Shown: positions 1 through 9,500 of the stretch, piece after piece
Numbering within the stretch: the first letter of the stretch is position 1
Layout: each line of letters opens with the position of its first letter
Origin: Caldifarciminota bacterium
GTDB taxonomy: Bacteria; Hydrothermota; Hydrothermia; Hydrothermales; JAJRUZ01
Direction: 5' to 3'
DNA: 64,000 nucleotides
Assembly (NCBI GenBank): GCA_024277525.1
Contig: JAJRUZ010000042.1
Location: 124,001-188,000 of the forward strand
Program-made: the position numbers and the translations under genes
Notes under the pieces: model-generated
What the model was told of the DNA's origin: nothing
What the model saw: only the letters and a program-made list of their open reading frames with translations
Databases searched by the model: none

Positions 1-2
1 AT

Positions 3-2942
3 ACTGATACAGTTGCTATTTTCAACTTTGACCAAGATACATTTCAATTTTCTGTATTAGATCTTGATCCGGGGTATGATAGGAATTACTATTATAAAGC
101 AATTGTTACTTCAAATCTTACGGGTAGTTTTGTATGGTTAGAGACATATCCTTATCCCGTAGATTGGTCAACACCCCCGTTGGGCTGTTACGACCTTCCT
201 TCTTATCCTCCAAATCCGTCCAATTTTTCTGCATCCAATATACCTGACGATGACGGGAATTGTATAAAACTTAGCTGGAGTCAAGTGACAAGCGCAGATG
301 GTTATTATATTTACCGTAAGGCAGAATATGAGCCGGAGTTCAGATTTATCTGGAAAGCTTCATCTCTTGAGGACCATTTTATTGATGATAATGTTGCAAA
401 TGGTGTGTCATATGCTTATCAAATTCGTTCCTATGTGTGGGACCCTATAAAAGATGAAATACGTGCTTCTACAGGAGTGGTGGCTTCAGCAATAAGTTCT
501 GATGAGAAAGCTCCTCCATTGGTTCAGAATGTGAATACCTATACAGAAACAGATACTCAATATACAAGGTTCTGGATAAAATGGGACCATGTCCCTTATA
601 CGCAAGAGAGGAATCTTGCAGGATATGAAGTTTGTCCTGAATTTAAATCTCCTACTGCTACTGCTCTGAGTTTAATCACTTTGGGAACAGATACCCTTGT
701 CGGAACATTAAGAAGGTCTCAACTGATAGACCGTCCCCACAATCCCGCTTTAATAGAAAGGAATTTTTATTTAATAGAATTCCCGACTCCTTTATTCTCC
801 ACCTGGATGAGACTCAAAGGTGCTTTATTGGCAGGTGGTGTTAGGGCAGTAGATAGGTCAGAAAACATAGGTCCTTGGTCAGGCACTTTTTATCTTAAAT
901 ACGGAGCGACAAATCCAAACTGGAACAAAGGTTGGTTCTATGCTTATATTCCCGGTCCCGGCTTAACAGATATTTTGCCGAATAATACGAAAAGAGTTTA
1001 TATTGATCAAAACAATAATATCCATGTTTTTTATTCATACAAAGGAATTGTTTGGCATTCTTTTCTTCCAGAAGGTGCAACGGAGTGGGTAAGGGAAAAA
1101 GTCGTGGACGGTGAAGACCCGGCTGCTGTTGTAATACAAAATACAGTTTACATAATATATACCCAAAAAGGAAAAGAGGGCTTTTTAAATATAAGGGTAT
1201 ATAACATTAATTCAAACGGAGCTTTAATTTTCCCTCCTATAGCCACTGCAAGATTCAAAATAACAAGCACATTAACAACACAGGTTGTTCCTGCTATTTA
1301 TCCTACCGAGTATCCTGTTACCTTCGGTCCCGGTGCACCCTCATTTGCAATAAAAAGAGATACAGGATATGCGGTGCTTACACGAGCATACGGAGAAAGA
1401 CAAGGAGAAACAATCACTTTAAAAGGAACCCATCTTATTTTCGCAAAAATACCTCTTCTCTCACCCGAAAACACAATATTTGAACAGATAGATTATCAGC
1501 CGTTTATGATTGCAGAACCGAGTTTTTCCGGTGAATTTCCCGATAGCTTTAAATCCATTTTCCGTTCCCCTACTGTTACAGTTGACAGACTTAATGGTGT
1601 TCACATTGTTTGGGATAAACCTGCATTTCTGGAATTCGGTGGACCAATTCGTCCAGCAGTTGTTATTTTTTCACCTCTTGCATATTACAGATTTTCCTTT
1701 GACACGGTGAGAGCACAGATAATTGACAATGAAGCATATAATCCTTACCTGAGATACGAGGCAGGAAAAATTCATCTTGTATACGCAAGAAGAAATGCAA
1801 ATTATGAATTAATTTACAGAACACTCGGAATTACATATGAATATATTCCTACAATTGAAAGATTCCCTCCGCCACCGGGTGAACTCATTCCGAGATATAC
1901 AGAATGGTCAGAACCTGTTATTATTGACACATCCGGTTATTTCTTGGATAATCCCTTTTATGAAAAAGGCAAAATTATTTATAATAAATTCACCGCATCC
2001 AACGCATGGGTATGGAATGATGATACTCTAAAAAAGGTCGTATTTTCAGAAATTTATGATGTAACAAGGGATTTAAGAGGCGTTTTCACAGACATAAGAA
2101 AAATTACAAAATCTGAACCTGTAAGCTCTATAAATCCACAGTTTGCTCTCAGAAGGACACGGAGGATAAATTATTTCAATTATATGTGGTCTGCATATTT
2201 GATTACTCACTCGGGTCTTTTTTACAGAGCAGATACGAATTATGCAAATAGGATAGTCCAGGTGGCAGAGATACTCGGAAATGAAACTCCATCAACCTAT
2301 ACACTTCAAAGAGAAGGATATCTCATCTTCGGTGACTCCCTCTATCAAAGAGCAGATTATGACACGAATGCTCTTATTTACTTCATACCCGATATTCAGA
2401 GTTTTTCTCAATTATGGGTAATTTTTAAAATTTACAACGGTCTTGAGGAAGATGTTAAATTAAAGTTTTATGTTGATAAAGAATGCAGGGGAGAAAAATG
2501 GATAAGTAGCGGTGAATACCTTGAATTTACAACACCGATTCCTTCTGCATCTTTAAGGGACAGTTCAATATTCTTAAAAGTAGAATGTGAGAAAGGACCT
2601 TTTGCAATACTTTCAGGATTCGCAATTTTAGGCAAAACCGGTAGAAGAAGATGTGAAGGACCGCAGAGTTCATCTGTACAAACAGAAAATATAAAATTTG
2701 GGATTCTCTCGCCAACACTTGTAAATAATCGAAAAATAAAATTTGCGGTTGATTTTGACCAGAACATAAACTTGGATATCTATGATATCACAGGAAGAAA
2801 AATCATAAATCTTTTCTCAGGGTTAAAGGAAAAGGGAATTTACGAGCTACCCGTTCCTTCAGAATTCTCAAAAGGTGTATATTTTATTATTCTGAAGGGA
2901 AAATATAAGGAAGAAAAGAAGAAAATCGTCTTGGTAAAATAG
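3..2942 (+). CDS. Secreted fibronectin-type protein with C-terminal sorting domain, 5' truncated
   Basis: The reading frame is open from base 3, so the gene starts before the window; the TTG at 180 given by the ORF track is an internal codon. About 980 residues are visible. The N-terminal part has a fibronectin-III-like module (YYIYRKAEY, then DNVANGVSYAYQIRSY). The middle has repeated beta-strand segments suggesting a propeller-like fold. The last ~75 residues form a sorting-domain module: NLDIYDITGRKI, then KGVYFIILKG and a Lys-rich end. In T9SS such tails direct export and surface anchoring. The substrate or role of the mature protein cannot be told. It stops at TAG and is followed by a 420-base gene-free stretch. 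Confidence 0.8.
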   Translation, partial: TDTVAIFNFDQDTFQFSVLDLDPGYDRNYYYKAIVTSNLTGSFVWLETYPYPVDWSTPPLGCYDLPSYPPNPSNFSASNIPDDDGNCIKLSWSQVTSADGYYIYRKAEYEPEFRFIWKASSLEDHFIDDNVANGVSYAYQIRSYVWDPIKDEIRASTGVVASAISSDEKAPPLVQNVNTYTETDTQYTRFWIKWDHVPYTQERNLAGYEVCPEFKSPTATALSLITLGTDTLVGTLRRSQLIDRPHNPALIERNFYLIEFPTPLFSTWMRLKGALLAGGVRAVDRSENIGPWSGTFYLKYGATNPNWNKGWFYAYIPGPGLTDILPNNTKRVYIDQNNNIHVFYSYKGIVWHSFLPEGATEWVREKVVDGEDPAAVVIQNTVYIIYTQKGKEGFLNIRVYNINSNGALIFPPIATARFKITSTLTTQVVPAIYPTEYPVTFGPGAPSFAIKRDTGYAVLTRAYGERQGETITLKGTHLIFAKIPLLSPENTIFEQIDYQPFMIAEPSFSGEFPDSFKSIFRSPTVTVDRLNGVHIVWDKPAFLEFGGPIRPAVVIFSPLAYYRFSFDTVRAQIIDNEAYNPYLRYEAGKIHLVYARRNANYELIYRTLGITYEYIPTIERFPPPPGELIPRYTEWSEPVIIDTSGYFLDNPFYEKGKIIYNKFTASNAWVWNDDTLKKVVFSEIYDVTRDLRGVFTDIRKITKSEPVSSINPQFALRRTRRINYFNYMWSAYLITHSGLFYRADTNYANRIVQVAEILGNETPSTYTLQREGYLIFGDSLYQRADYDTNALIYFIPDIQSFSQLWVIFKIYNGLEEDVKLKFYVDKECRGEKWISSGEYLEFTTPIPSASLRDSSIFLKVECEKGPFAILSGFAILGKTGRRRCEGPQSSSVQTENIKFGILSPTLVNNRKIKFAVDFDQNINLDIYDITGRKIINLFSGLKEKGIYELPVPSEFSKGVYFIILKGKYKEEKKKIVLVK

Positions 2943-3011
2943 GAAAAACACTTTAAAAAACTACGGTTCAACCCTTTTAAGGGGGGTAAATCATTTAAAA
3001 TCATAAAAATT

Positions 3012-3322
3012 TTAACCCATGTTTGCCATTTAAATTAGAAAGTTGTTGGGAGACAATAACTTCATTTTTTAGTTTGTCCCCACTTCTTTTGCCTTCGGAA
3101 TTTCCACACCAAATATCTTAAAAATTAGGAGACTTTGGGTTTATGTTTAATTATACAAGAATTTTATAAAAATTTCAAGTATTTATTCTAAAAAATTGTC
3201 CCCACAAAAATTTAAGAATCAAAAGCCATGAAAAAAGAAAATTGTTGAAAATCAAGGACTTTAAAAATTGAAGAACCAAAAATCTACAAATTTTCATTCA
3301 AAAAATGGCAAACACGGGTTAT
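3012..3322. repeat. MITE-like element with ~19-bp terminal inverted repeats
   Basis: This is most of the gene-free stretch 2943-3365. Left end (3013-3031) taaccCATGTTTGCCATTT and right end (3304-3322) are inverted copies with a single mismatch, about 270 bases apart. The interior is AT-rich and has no ORF of useful length; it carries the octamer gtccccac twice (near 3077 and 3198). I see no convincing target-site duplication. A short hairpin CCCTT-TT-AAGGG lies just outside at 2972-2983 but lacks a T tail, so it is a poor terminator. The structure fits a non-autonomous transposable relic; a long-range regulatory hairpin is the alternative. Confidence 0.45.
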
Positions 3323-3365
3323 GAATAATATGAATAGAATAAATATATTCATTTTAACCCTCCGT

Positions 3366-5159
3366 TCACAAAAATTTTAAGAATAAAACAAATATAAAAG
3401 CAAATATAATAAAAAGATAAAAAGATACCTTCCTGGTAAAAAGAAATGAGACTGTTTTTCCGGAGTAAAACAAAAATTTTCCTGTCCCTTCCACAAGAAT
3501 AAAATCAATTAAACCCCTGTCAAATATTCTGGATATGTATTCAGAAGCATATCTCAATATCCCGAATAAAAACTTTGATACAAAATCATCATAGTAAAAT
3601 CCCCTTCTGAAAAAGTCCACTAATTTGTAATAACTCCCTGCAAGAGGAGGGGTCTCTTTTGTATATCTCTCAATTGAAATATATAAAGCCAATCCCATTA
3701 AAAATAAAGGGAAAAAGGCAAAAATAAAAGGAACCTCAAAATGAACCTTGAGGGAAAATATTTTAAAGTAAAAATTTTCAAAAACAGGGAGTCCTGTTAT
3801 AATTACAAATATTATCAGAATTAAAAGGGATATGTTCTGATATAAGGAATTTTTTGAGTATTTTTTCTTTAAAGGTTCTCCTTCAAAACAAAGGGAATAA
3901 CCCCGCATTATGTAAAATGAAGTCAGAAATACACCTATGGATGCAAGATAGAAAAAGGAAATCTTTTTAAAGGAAGCACTTATTATAAGTTCTTTACTTA
4001 TAAATCCTCCTGTCAGAGGGAATCCTGCAAGGGCAAGGGAGCCGATCAAAAAAGAAAAAGCCGTAAAAACAGATACCTTTCTCATTCCCCTTGTTTCAAA
4101 AATGTTTATTTTTTTGTGAATCATGTGCATTACATTTCCAGAGGAAAGAAATAAAAGTGCTTTAAAGAAAGCATGGGTTAAAAGATGCAAAAAGGCAAGA
4201 AGGGGATATCCTGTCCCGACCGCAAAAAACATGTAACCTATTTGTGAAATTGTGGAATAGGCAAGTATTTTTTTTAAGTCCCTTTCAAAACTCGCAACCA
4301 GTCCCGAAAGAAGTAAGGTAAGTGTTCCTATGAATAACACAAGATTTAAAACAAAGGGGTAAACCTCAAAAAGGGGATAAATTTTTATCAATAACCATAC
4401 TCCCGCGGTTACCATTGTTGCAGCATGAATTAAAGCAGAAACAGGGGTCGGACCTTCCATTGCATCAGGAAGCCATATATAAAAGGGAAATTGAGCGGAT
4501 TTTCCAGTTCCTGCAATTAAAGCAAATATAAGAAGGGGTAAAACCAAAATATCCGTCTTCGGTCTTAATGCACTTATTTCAAATGTTCCGAAAATTTTAT
4601 AATAAAAAAGTAAAAACAGAATAAAACCGAAATCAGCAAATCTTGTAATAAAGAATGCCTTTGTTCCCGCATTTTTTGCCTCTTCCCTCCATGTTTCATA
4701 AGAAATTAATAAATAAGAACACAAACCCACCCCCTCCCATCCCAGGAACATCAAAAGAAAATTTCCGGAATAAACAATAATTAACATAAAAAATACAAAA
4801 AGATTTAAAAAAGCAAAATACCTGTAAGGAGAATCATCCTTTTCCATATACCCGATTGAATAAAAATGAATTAAAGATGAAACAAATGTTACCATCATTC
4901 CCATTAATATGTTTATTTTTTCAATAATAAAAGAGAAATTGACATTGAAATCCGTAAATGTGATAAAAGGTAAATAAACTATTTCACCTTCTGTTTCAAA
5001 TAGTTTTAAATGAATCAAAAACGGAATAAATATAAAAAAAGTGGCAATGATTCCTGATGTTTTTGAATTTTTAAAACCCACAATTCCCTGTAAAATTGAG
5101 CCTATGAGCGGGAAGAGTATTAAAATAAAGAATAAAAATTTATATGTTGTAATCATCAC
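3366..5159 (-). CDS. nuoL: NADH-quinone oxidoreductase subunit L
   Basis: Antiporter-like proton-pumping membrane subunit of respiratory complex I. At 597 residues it has the usual length and is made almost wholly of hydrophobic helices. It shows the family signature LMFLGWEGVGLCSYLL near residue 140, then the conserved PTPVSALIHAATMVTAGVWL loop and a Lys/His-containing helix further on. It is the last gene of the nuoI-J-K-L run and overlaps nuoK by 20 bases. nuoM and nuoN do not follow: the strand is empty downstream, so the other complex I genes must be elsewhere. No terminator with a T tail is obvious after the stop. Confidence 0.95.
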   Translation of the reverse strand: MMITTYKFLFFILILFPLIGSILQGIVGFKNSKTSGIIATFFIFIPFLIHLKLFETEGEIVYLPFITFTDFNVNFSFIIEKINILMGMMVTFVSSLIHFYSIGYMEKDDSPYRYFAFLNLFVFFMLIIVYSGNFLLMFLGWEGVGLCSYLLISYETWREEAKNAGTKAFFITRFADFGFILFLLFYYKIFGTFEISALRPKTDILVLPLLIFALIAGTGKSAQFPFYIWLPDAMEGPTPVSALIHAATMVTAGVWLLIKIYPLFEVYPFVLNLVLFIGTLTLLLSGLVASFERDLKKILAYSTISQIGYMFFAVGTGYPLLAFLHLLTHAFFKALLFLSSGNVMHMIHKKINIFETRGMRKVSVFTAFSFLIGSLALAGFPLTGGFISKELIISASFKKISFFYLASIGVFLTSFYIMRGYSLCFEGEPLKKKYSKNSLYQNISLLILIIFVIITGLPVFENFYFKIFSLKVHFEVPFIFAFFPLFLMGLALYISIERYTKETPPLAGSYYKLVDFFRRGFYYDDFVSKFLFGILRYASEYISRIFDRGLIDFILVEGTGKFLFYSGKTVSFLFTRKVSFYLFIIFAFIFVLFLKFL

Positions 5160-5412
5160 TTTCCCTCTGTTTTACGAGATTCAACAGGACCGAAAGTCCT
5201 ATTGCGGTTTCCGCTGCCACGATAGCAAGAAGATAAAGGAAAAAAATTCCGGTATCAATATTTTCATTGTTTAAATTCATCGCAAAAATTAAAAGAAGTG
5301 AGTTAAATGATATTTCAACAGATATTAAAAAATAAACAAAACTCTTTTTTGTGATAATTATTAAAATTGAAATGAAAAAAGTGAGAAAGAGTGATATAAT
5401 TTCAATACTCAT
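5140..5412 (-). CDS. nuoK: NADH-quinone oxidoreductase subunit K
   Basis: Small three-helix subunit of the complex I membrane arm. I start it at the ATG at 5412 (MSIEIISLF), giving 90 residues, close to the family norm. The GTG at 5433 used by the ORF track would run further into nuoJ. The second helix keeps the membrane glutamate (LISVEISFNSLLL) and the third has AAETAIGLSVLL, both typical of NuoK and needed for proton transfer. It overlaps the nuoJ end by 11 bases and nuoL by 20, implying coupled translation. Confidence 0.92.
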   Translation of the reverse strand: MSIEIISLFLTFFISILIIITKKSFVYFLISVEISFNSLLLIFAMNLNNENIDTGIFFLYLLAIVAAETAIGLSVLLNLVKQRESDDYNI

Positions 5413-5854
5413 CTTTGACCAAAAGGAAAGCACCTATGATTGCAACCAGAAGTATAATTGAAACAAGTTCAAATCCCAAAAAATCTTTTATTAAAGCATG
5501 AGAGAGAAGATTTAAATCAATTTCGGTAGGCTTTCGGAACCTAAACAATTTTGAAAAATTGACCGAAATAAAAATAAAGATATAGATTAAAAAAAATGAA
5601 AGAAATAATTTCATCTTGCTTTCTTTTTTACTTTCTTTTATTCTTAAAAGCGGTAAGAGAAATAAAAATAAGACAAGTATTGCCCCTACATAGAGAAACA
5701 GAACAAGGAGTCCGAAAAAGGGATTTTTGATGTAAAAATAGAGAATCCCTGTTATAAAAAGGTTCAGAAAAAAGAAAAAAAGGGCTTTGGATATTTTGTT
5801 TGATATTAAAATAAAAATAGCGGTGAGGGGTAAAAGTAAAAATAAAAATTTCAT
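5402..5854 (-). CDS. nuoJ: NADH-quinone oxidoreductase subunit J
   Basis: Membrane subunit of complex I with five predicted helices, 150 residues. The third helix carries the recognisable NuoJ stretch FFGLLVLFLYVGAILVLFLF. The C-terminus ends in LLVKDEY, as is common in the family. The start overlaps the nuoI stop by four bases (ATGA), and the gene overlaps nuoK. NuoJ sequences diverge widely, so the call rests on the helix-3 motif and on its position between nuoI and nuoK. Confidence 0.9.
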   Translation of the reverse strand: MKFLFLLLPLTAIFILISNKISKALFFFFLNLFITGILYFYIKNPFFGLLVLFLYVGAILVLFLFLLPLLRIKESKKESKMKLFLSFFLIYIFIFISVNFSKLFRFRKPTEIDLNLLSHALIKDFLGFELVSIILLVAIIGAFLLVKDEY

Positions 5855-6354
5855 TTTTGAGGTGTTTCTTGTTTCGGAATAACGGTGGCGGGTCCTTTCG
5901 GGTCACCTTTTCTGTAAAAACCGAGCCATGCTTTTTTTGAAGGAGTACCCGAGGGGTCCAAAAGTTCCTCTTTTCTCAAAATCAGTTCCCTTCTTGTGAA
6001 TCCTGCAAGTTCAAAATATTTATCCATTACAAGTGCTTCGGTAGGACATGCTTCAACACAAAAACCGCATAAAATACATCTTCCGTAGTCAATCTCATAA
6101 ATTTTAGCATATCTCTCTGTATGAGAATGAGGATTTTCAGGGTCATTCTCTTCTGCCTCTATATAAATTGCATCAGTAGGACATACGTCTGCACATAGCA
6201 TACATCCGACGCATCTTTCAAGCCCGTTCTCCCATCTCTGTAAACGGTGTCTCCATCTCGTTCTGTAAAACATTTTTTTTCTTTCCTCGGGATATTGGAT
6301 TGTTAATTTCTTTTTAAAAAAATGTTTCAGAGTGATAAAAAGGGGTTTTATCAT
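5851..6354 (-). CDS. nuoI: NADH-quinone oxidoreductase subunit I (2x[4Fe-4S])
   Basis: Ferredoxin-type subunit that carries clusters N6a and N6b in the connecting arm of complex I. Two cysteine motifs are complete: CVGCMLCADVCP and CILCGFCVEACP. They are preceded by an Arg-rich amphipathic stretch (RTRWRHRLQRWENG) that lies against the membrane in this family. 167 residues. The start codon overlaps the stop of the small ORF upstream by one base (TGATG), so translation is probably coupled. nuoA-H are not upstream; instead a PorU-like sortase is. Confidence 0.95.
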   Translation of the reverse strand: MIKPLFITLKHFFKKKLTIQYPEERKKMFYRTRWRHRLQRWENGLERCVGCMLCADVCPTDAIYIEAEENDPENPHSHTERYAKIYEIDYGRCILCGFCVEACPTEALVMDKYFELAGFTRRELILRKEELLDPSGTPSKKAWLGFYRKGDPKGPATVIPKQETPQK

Positions 6355-6581
6355 CAGTTAAGAATTATTCCTTTTAAAAGGTTATATTCAAAAAGATAAT
6401 TCTCTTTTATAATGAGTGTTTCATTTTCGGTAAATAAAAATTTACTCTTTTTTCTTCCTTTTTTATTTTTTATTTTTTTTATGGCTTTTGGTTTAAAAAA
6501 TAAAATTTTGTCCGGTATCTTTACAGGAAGTGTTATATAAAAAAGAAGAAATAATGTTTTAAGGATTTTACCGGTATACAA
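6354..6581 (-). CDS. Small hypothetical protein between the PorU-like gene and nuoI
   Basis: 75 residues, TTG start with a purine-rich site (gggggaaa) just upstream. It overlaps the preceding gene by 14 bases and touches nuoI by one. The N-terminus is hydrophobic (LKTLFLLFYITLPV), like a signal or anchor segment. The middle is strongly basic (KKIKNKKGRKKSKF). I recognise no family. The tight packing argues that it is translated, but the TTG start and unusual composition leave room for a chance ORF that merely bridges two genes. Confidence 0.45.
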   Translation of the reverse strand: MYTGKILKTLFLLFYITLPVKIPDKILFFKPKAIKKIKNKKGRKKSKFLFTENETLIIKENYLFEYNLLKGIILN

Positions 6582-9500
6582 TTAATTTCCCCCTTTTTTT
6601 AATCTTTTTACCGTTTGCAGGGTCCTTGACTTCAAGTAAATAAATATAGAGTCCGTTTGCAATGTCTCTTTTTATTCTCCATTTAAGGGAATTAAAACCC
6701 GCGGAAAACATCTGATAGGGTGATTCAAAAACCGGTATTCCTCTCATAGTATATATTTTAAGCTTGCAGAGGGCTTTTTTTGAAATTTCGAACCCGAGAA
6801 AGAAAAAAGATGAGGCAGGATTCGGATAAGGTATTACTTTTCTTACAAAAAGTGACTCTGCGAATGCTGTGACATAAAATTGTCTTAAAATTTTGCCCCT
6901 GTTATCAAACGGATCATAAGCAGAAAGACTTAAATTATGCTTACCCGAAGAGAGGTTCTTAAGTTTATAGTTAATATACCCTTTCTGAAAACTTCCCGGC
7001 TTATAATAAAATTTTTCATTTAAAGAAATTATCTCTTTCCCATCAATGGATAAAAGGATACTGCTATCTTTTGCAATATTTATTCCATTTTCGTCAAATA
7101 TTTCTATATAAAGGTTGAAATCAGGTGGAAGTGTGTCATTGTTTTTAAAAGGTTTTCCATTCACTGAGAGTTTAATTTCCGGTGCTTTGTAATCAACGAT
7201 TTGATTATCGGATAACTTTACCGGAAAGGAATCAATAAAGGCAAGTTCACCGAATCTGGTTGTGTTATAGGATATAACCCTTAAATAATCGGAATTTTTC
7301 TTCGGTAAAATAAATTTAAATTTTGAAACATTTGCATTATTATAACCTGCTCCCCTGAAAAGGGTTTTTCCCTTTCTATAAAGATAGTATCTGTAAGTTA
7401 TACCCCCGTGTTTAAAAACAAGGGTATCGATATAGGGTTCTGTTTCAATGTTTAAAAAAGAGACATCCGAGTTTTCTTTAAATTTTATCAAAAAAGAATC
7501 TATTGTTCGGAAAAATCTTAATGTGTCTCCGAAATATTTAAAATAAGAGTAAGAGAGGGTATCGGGTTTATAGGAGAAAATTCCCGTATTTTCCGGGAAT
7601 TTGTATAAAACAGTAGGGTCACCGAGATAGAGATATTTTTTACTCCCGAATCGTGCAAAATAGGCACATTCTCCGACAGAGTGAATTTTGAAATCTTTAA
7701 AACACTTAAAAAATTTTTGAATTACTGATTGATTTTCAAAAGCCTGGGTCAATGCTGCTGAGCCCAATCCCCCCGAGCCTGCTTTCATTATCCATTTTTC
7801 GCCTATTGCACCTTCCGGTCTATCAAAATTCATTGTTTTACAAGAGCCTAAGAGGATAAAATGGGGTCTGTTATTAACTTCCATCAAATCTATATCATCC
7901 GGTGTCAAGATTTCCTCATGAGCCAGTTGGTTCGGGTTTCCGTGCCCGAAGTAAAAAACAAATATAAAACCGTTTTCAAGAAGGGAGAGTAATGCCTTTG
8001 TTGCTGCAGGCTTTTTGCCTGCTTCACGGGGATAATCAAGCATGTAAAACCCCTGCTTGTCAACCGTATTAGGCAATTTTTTTAAAATCTCTGTCACCTG
8101 ATTTGTGTGCCCTGTTGCATCAAAACTTCCTCCACTTCCTGTTGTATCATCTGCTATACCCAGTACTTTATTTTTAAAATCATTTTTTTCAATACCTTTT
8201 TCATAATTTATTATTCTGTTCAGAAAACTCAGCATCTCTGCCGCGTTTTTTCCGGGTATTCTACCTATCACCATATCAGGATCAAACACACCTCCGTCAA
8301 ATTCCACAAAAAAATCGTCATAGGTAAAAGGAGGATGGTTAATATCCACTTCATATCCGTATTCATAAGGGGGTATATAATTTTTAACCCCTGATTTCAG
8401 AAAGTTTCTGAAATCGTATATTCCCTTACCCGCAAGCAACACATAATACGGAACAGGATCAAAATTTAAATAAGCAAATTTTAGGAAATTCCTTAAAGCA
8501 ACAGGATCCCTCACTCCGAAACCGAATTCCTCAAAAATATCTTCTATATTAATATAAATTATTTCGGGATCATTTATTTTTACGGTATCAATATAAAAAT
8601 TATTTTCCCTCCAATATATGTATCTTCTGAAAAGATTTCTGAAAGATTCGGGTCCTATTATCAAATAATCTGCTCCCTTTATCTCATTCAGAAATTTTCT
8701 GTTGAACTTTTGGATATAAGGATGAATGTATTTCTCTGCGTAAACAACCATAAAAGTATCCTGCTCGGGTTCAAGTGAAAAGACAATTGAATCAGAATTA
8801 AAATAAAAACCCTTTATTTCATAATATTCAAAGGGATTTTTGACTTTAAACAATTTGCCTCTTTTCGCAAATTCACCCCTCAGAAGGAAATTCTTCTTTT
8901 CATTTACATAAACATAAAAAATCAAACTGTCTTTAATATCAAAAAGAAGCGAATTGTATTTTACTTCAAAATAATCCAGATTAATCATTCCGTTAACATC
9001 AAGGGAAAATGAAGGTGAAGAATTTAATTTTTCTTTTATTTTTAATATCTCTTCAACCGGTTTTGATGTCGCAGGGTATGTTCTTTCAAAAATTATTTTA
9101 TTTGAAAGTAGGATTTTTAAATTTAAAGAGGTATTATTTTCCGGTTTTTTCCTTCTTATAAATACAAAGTTTATCCTTGCGGTGTCAGGCAAAGGATTAA
9201 AAAAATTGAGGTTATTTAATCTGAAAACAGTATCAAGTATCTGCTCTCCCACCCATTTTAATCCCGCCTTTGCAAGATTATAAAAATTCTTTTCGTGTCT
9301 TGTAACTTTTGTGCCTTTTGTTTCGTATTTATAATTTCCCGGTGTTCCGTCTATACTTTGAACAAAAATTCCTGAGTCACCTTCAAAAGATAAAAAATAT
9401 ACCGAATTTTCGGTGTATGGATGAAAATAAAAAGATATCTTTCCGTTTTCAATCCTGTATCCCTCCGCCTTAAATCCAACAAATAAAATTGTGTCTCTTT

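Noticed and set aside
2972-2983. Rho-independent terminator after the first gene
   Set aside because: The stem is 5 bp with a 2-base loop and no T run follows.
5410-5433. GTG start for nuoK at 5433
   Set aside because: The ATG at 5412 gives the family length and N-terminus; the extra seven residues lie inside nuoJ.
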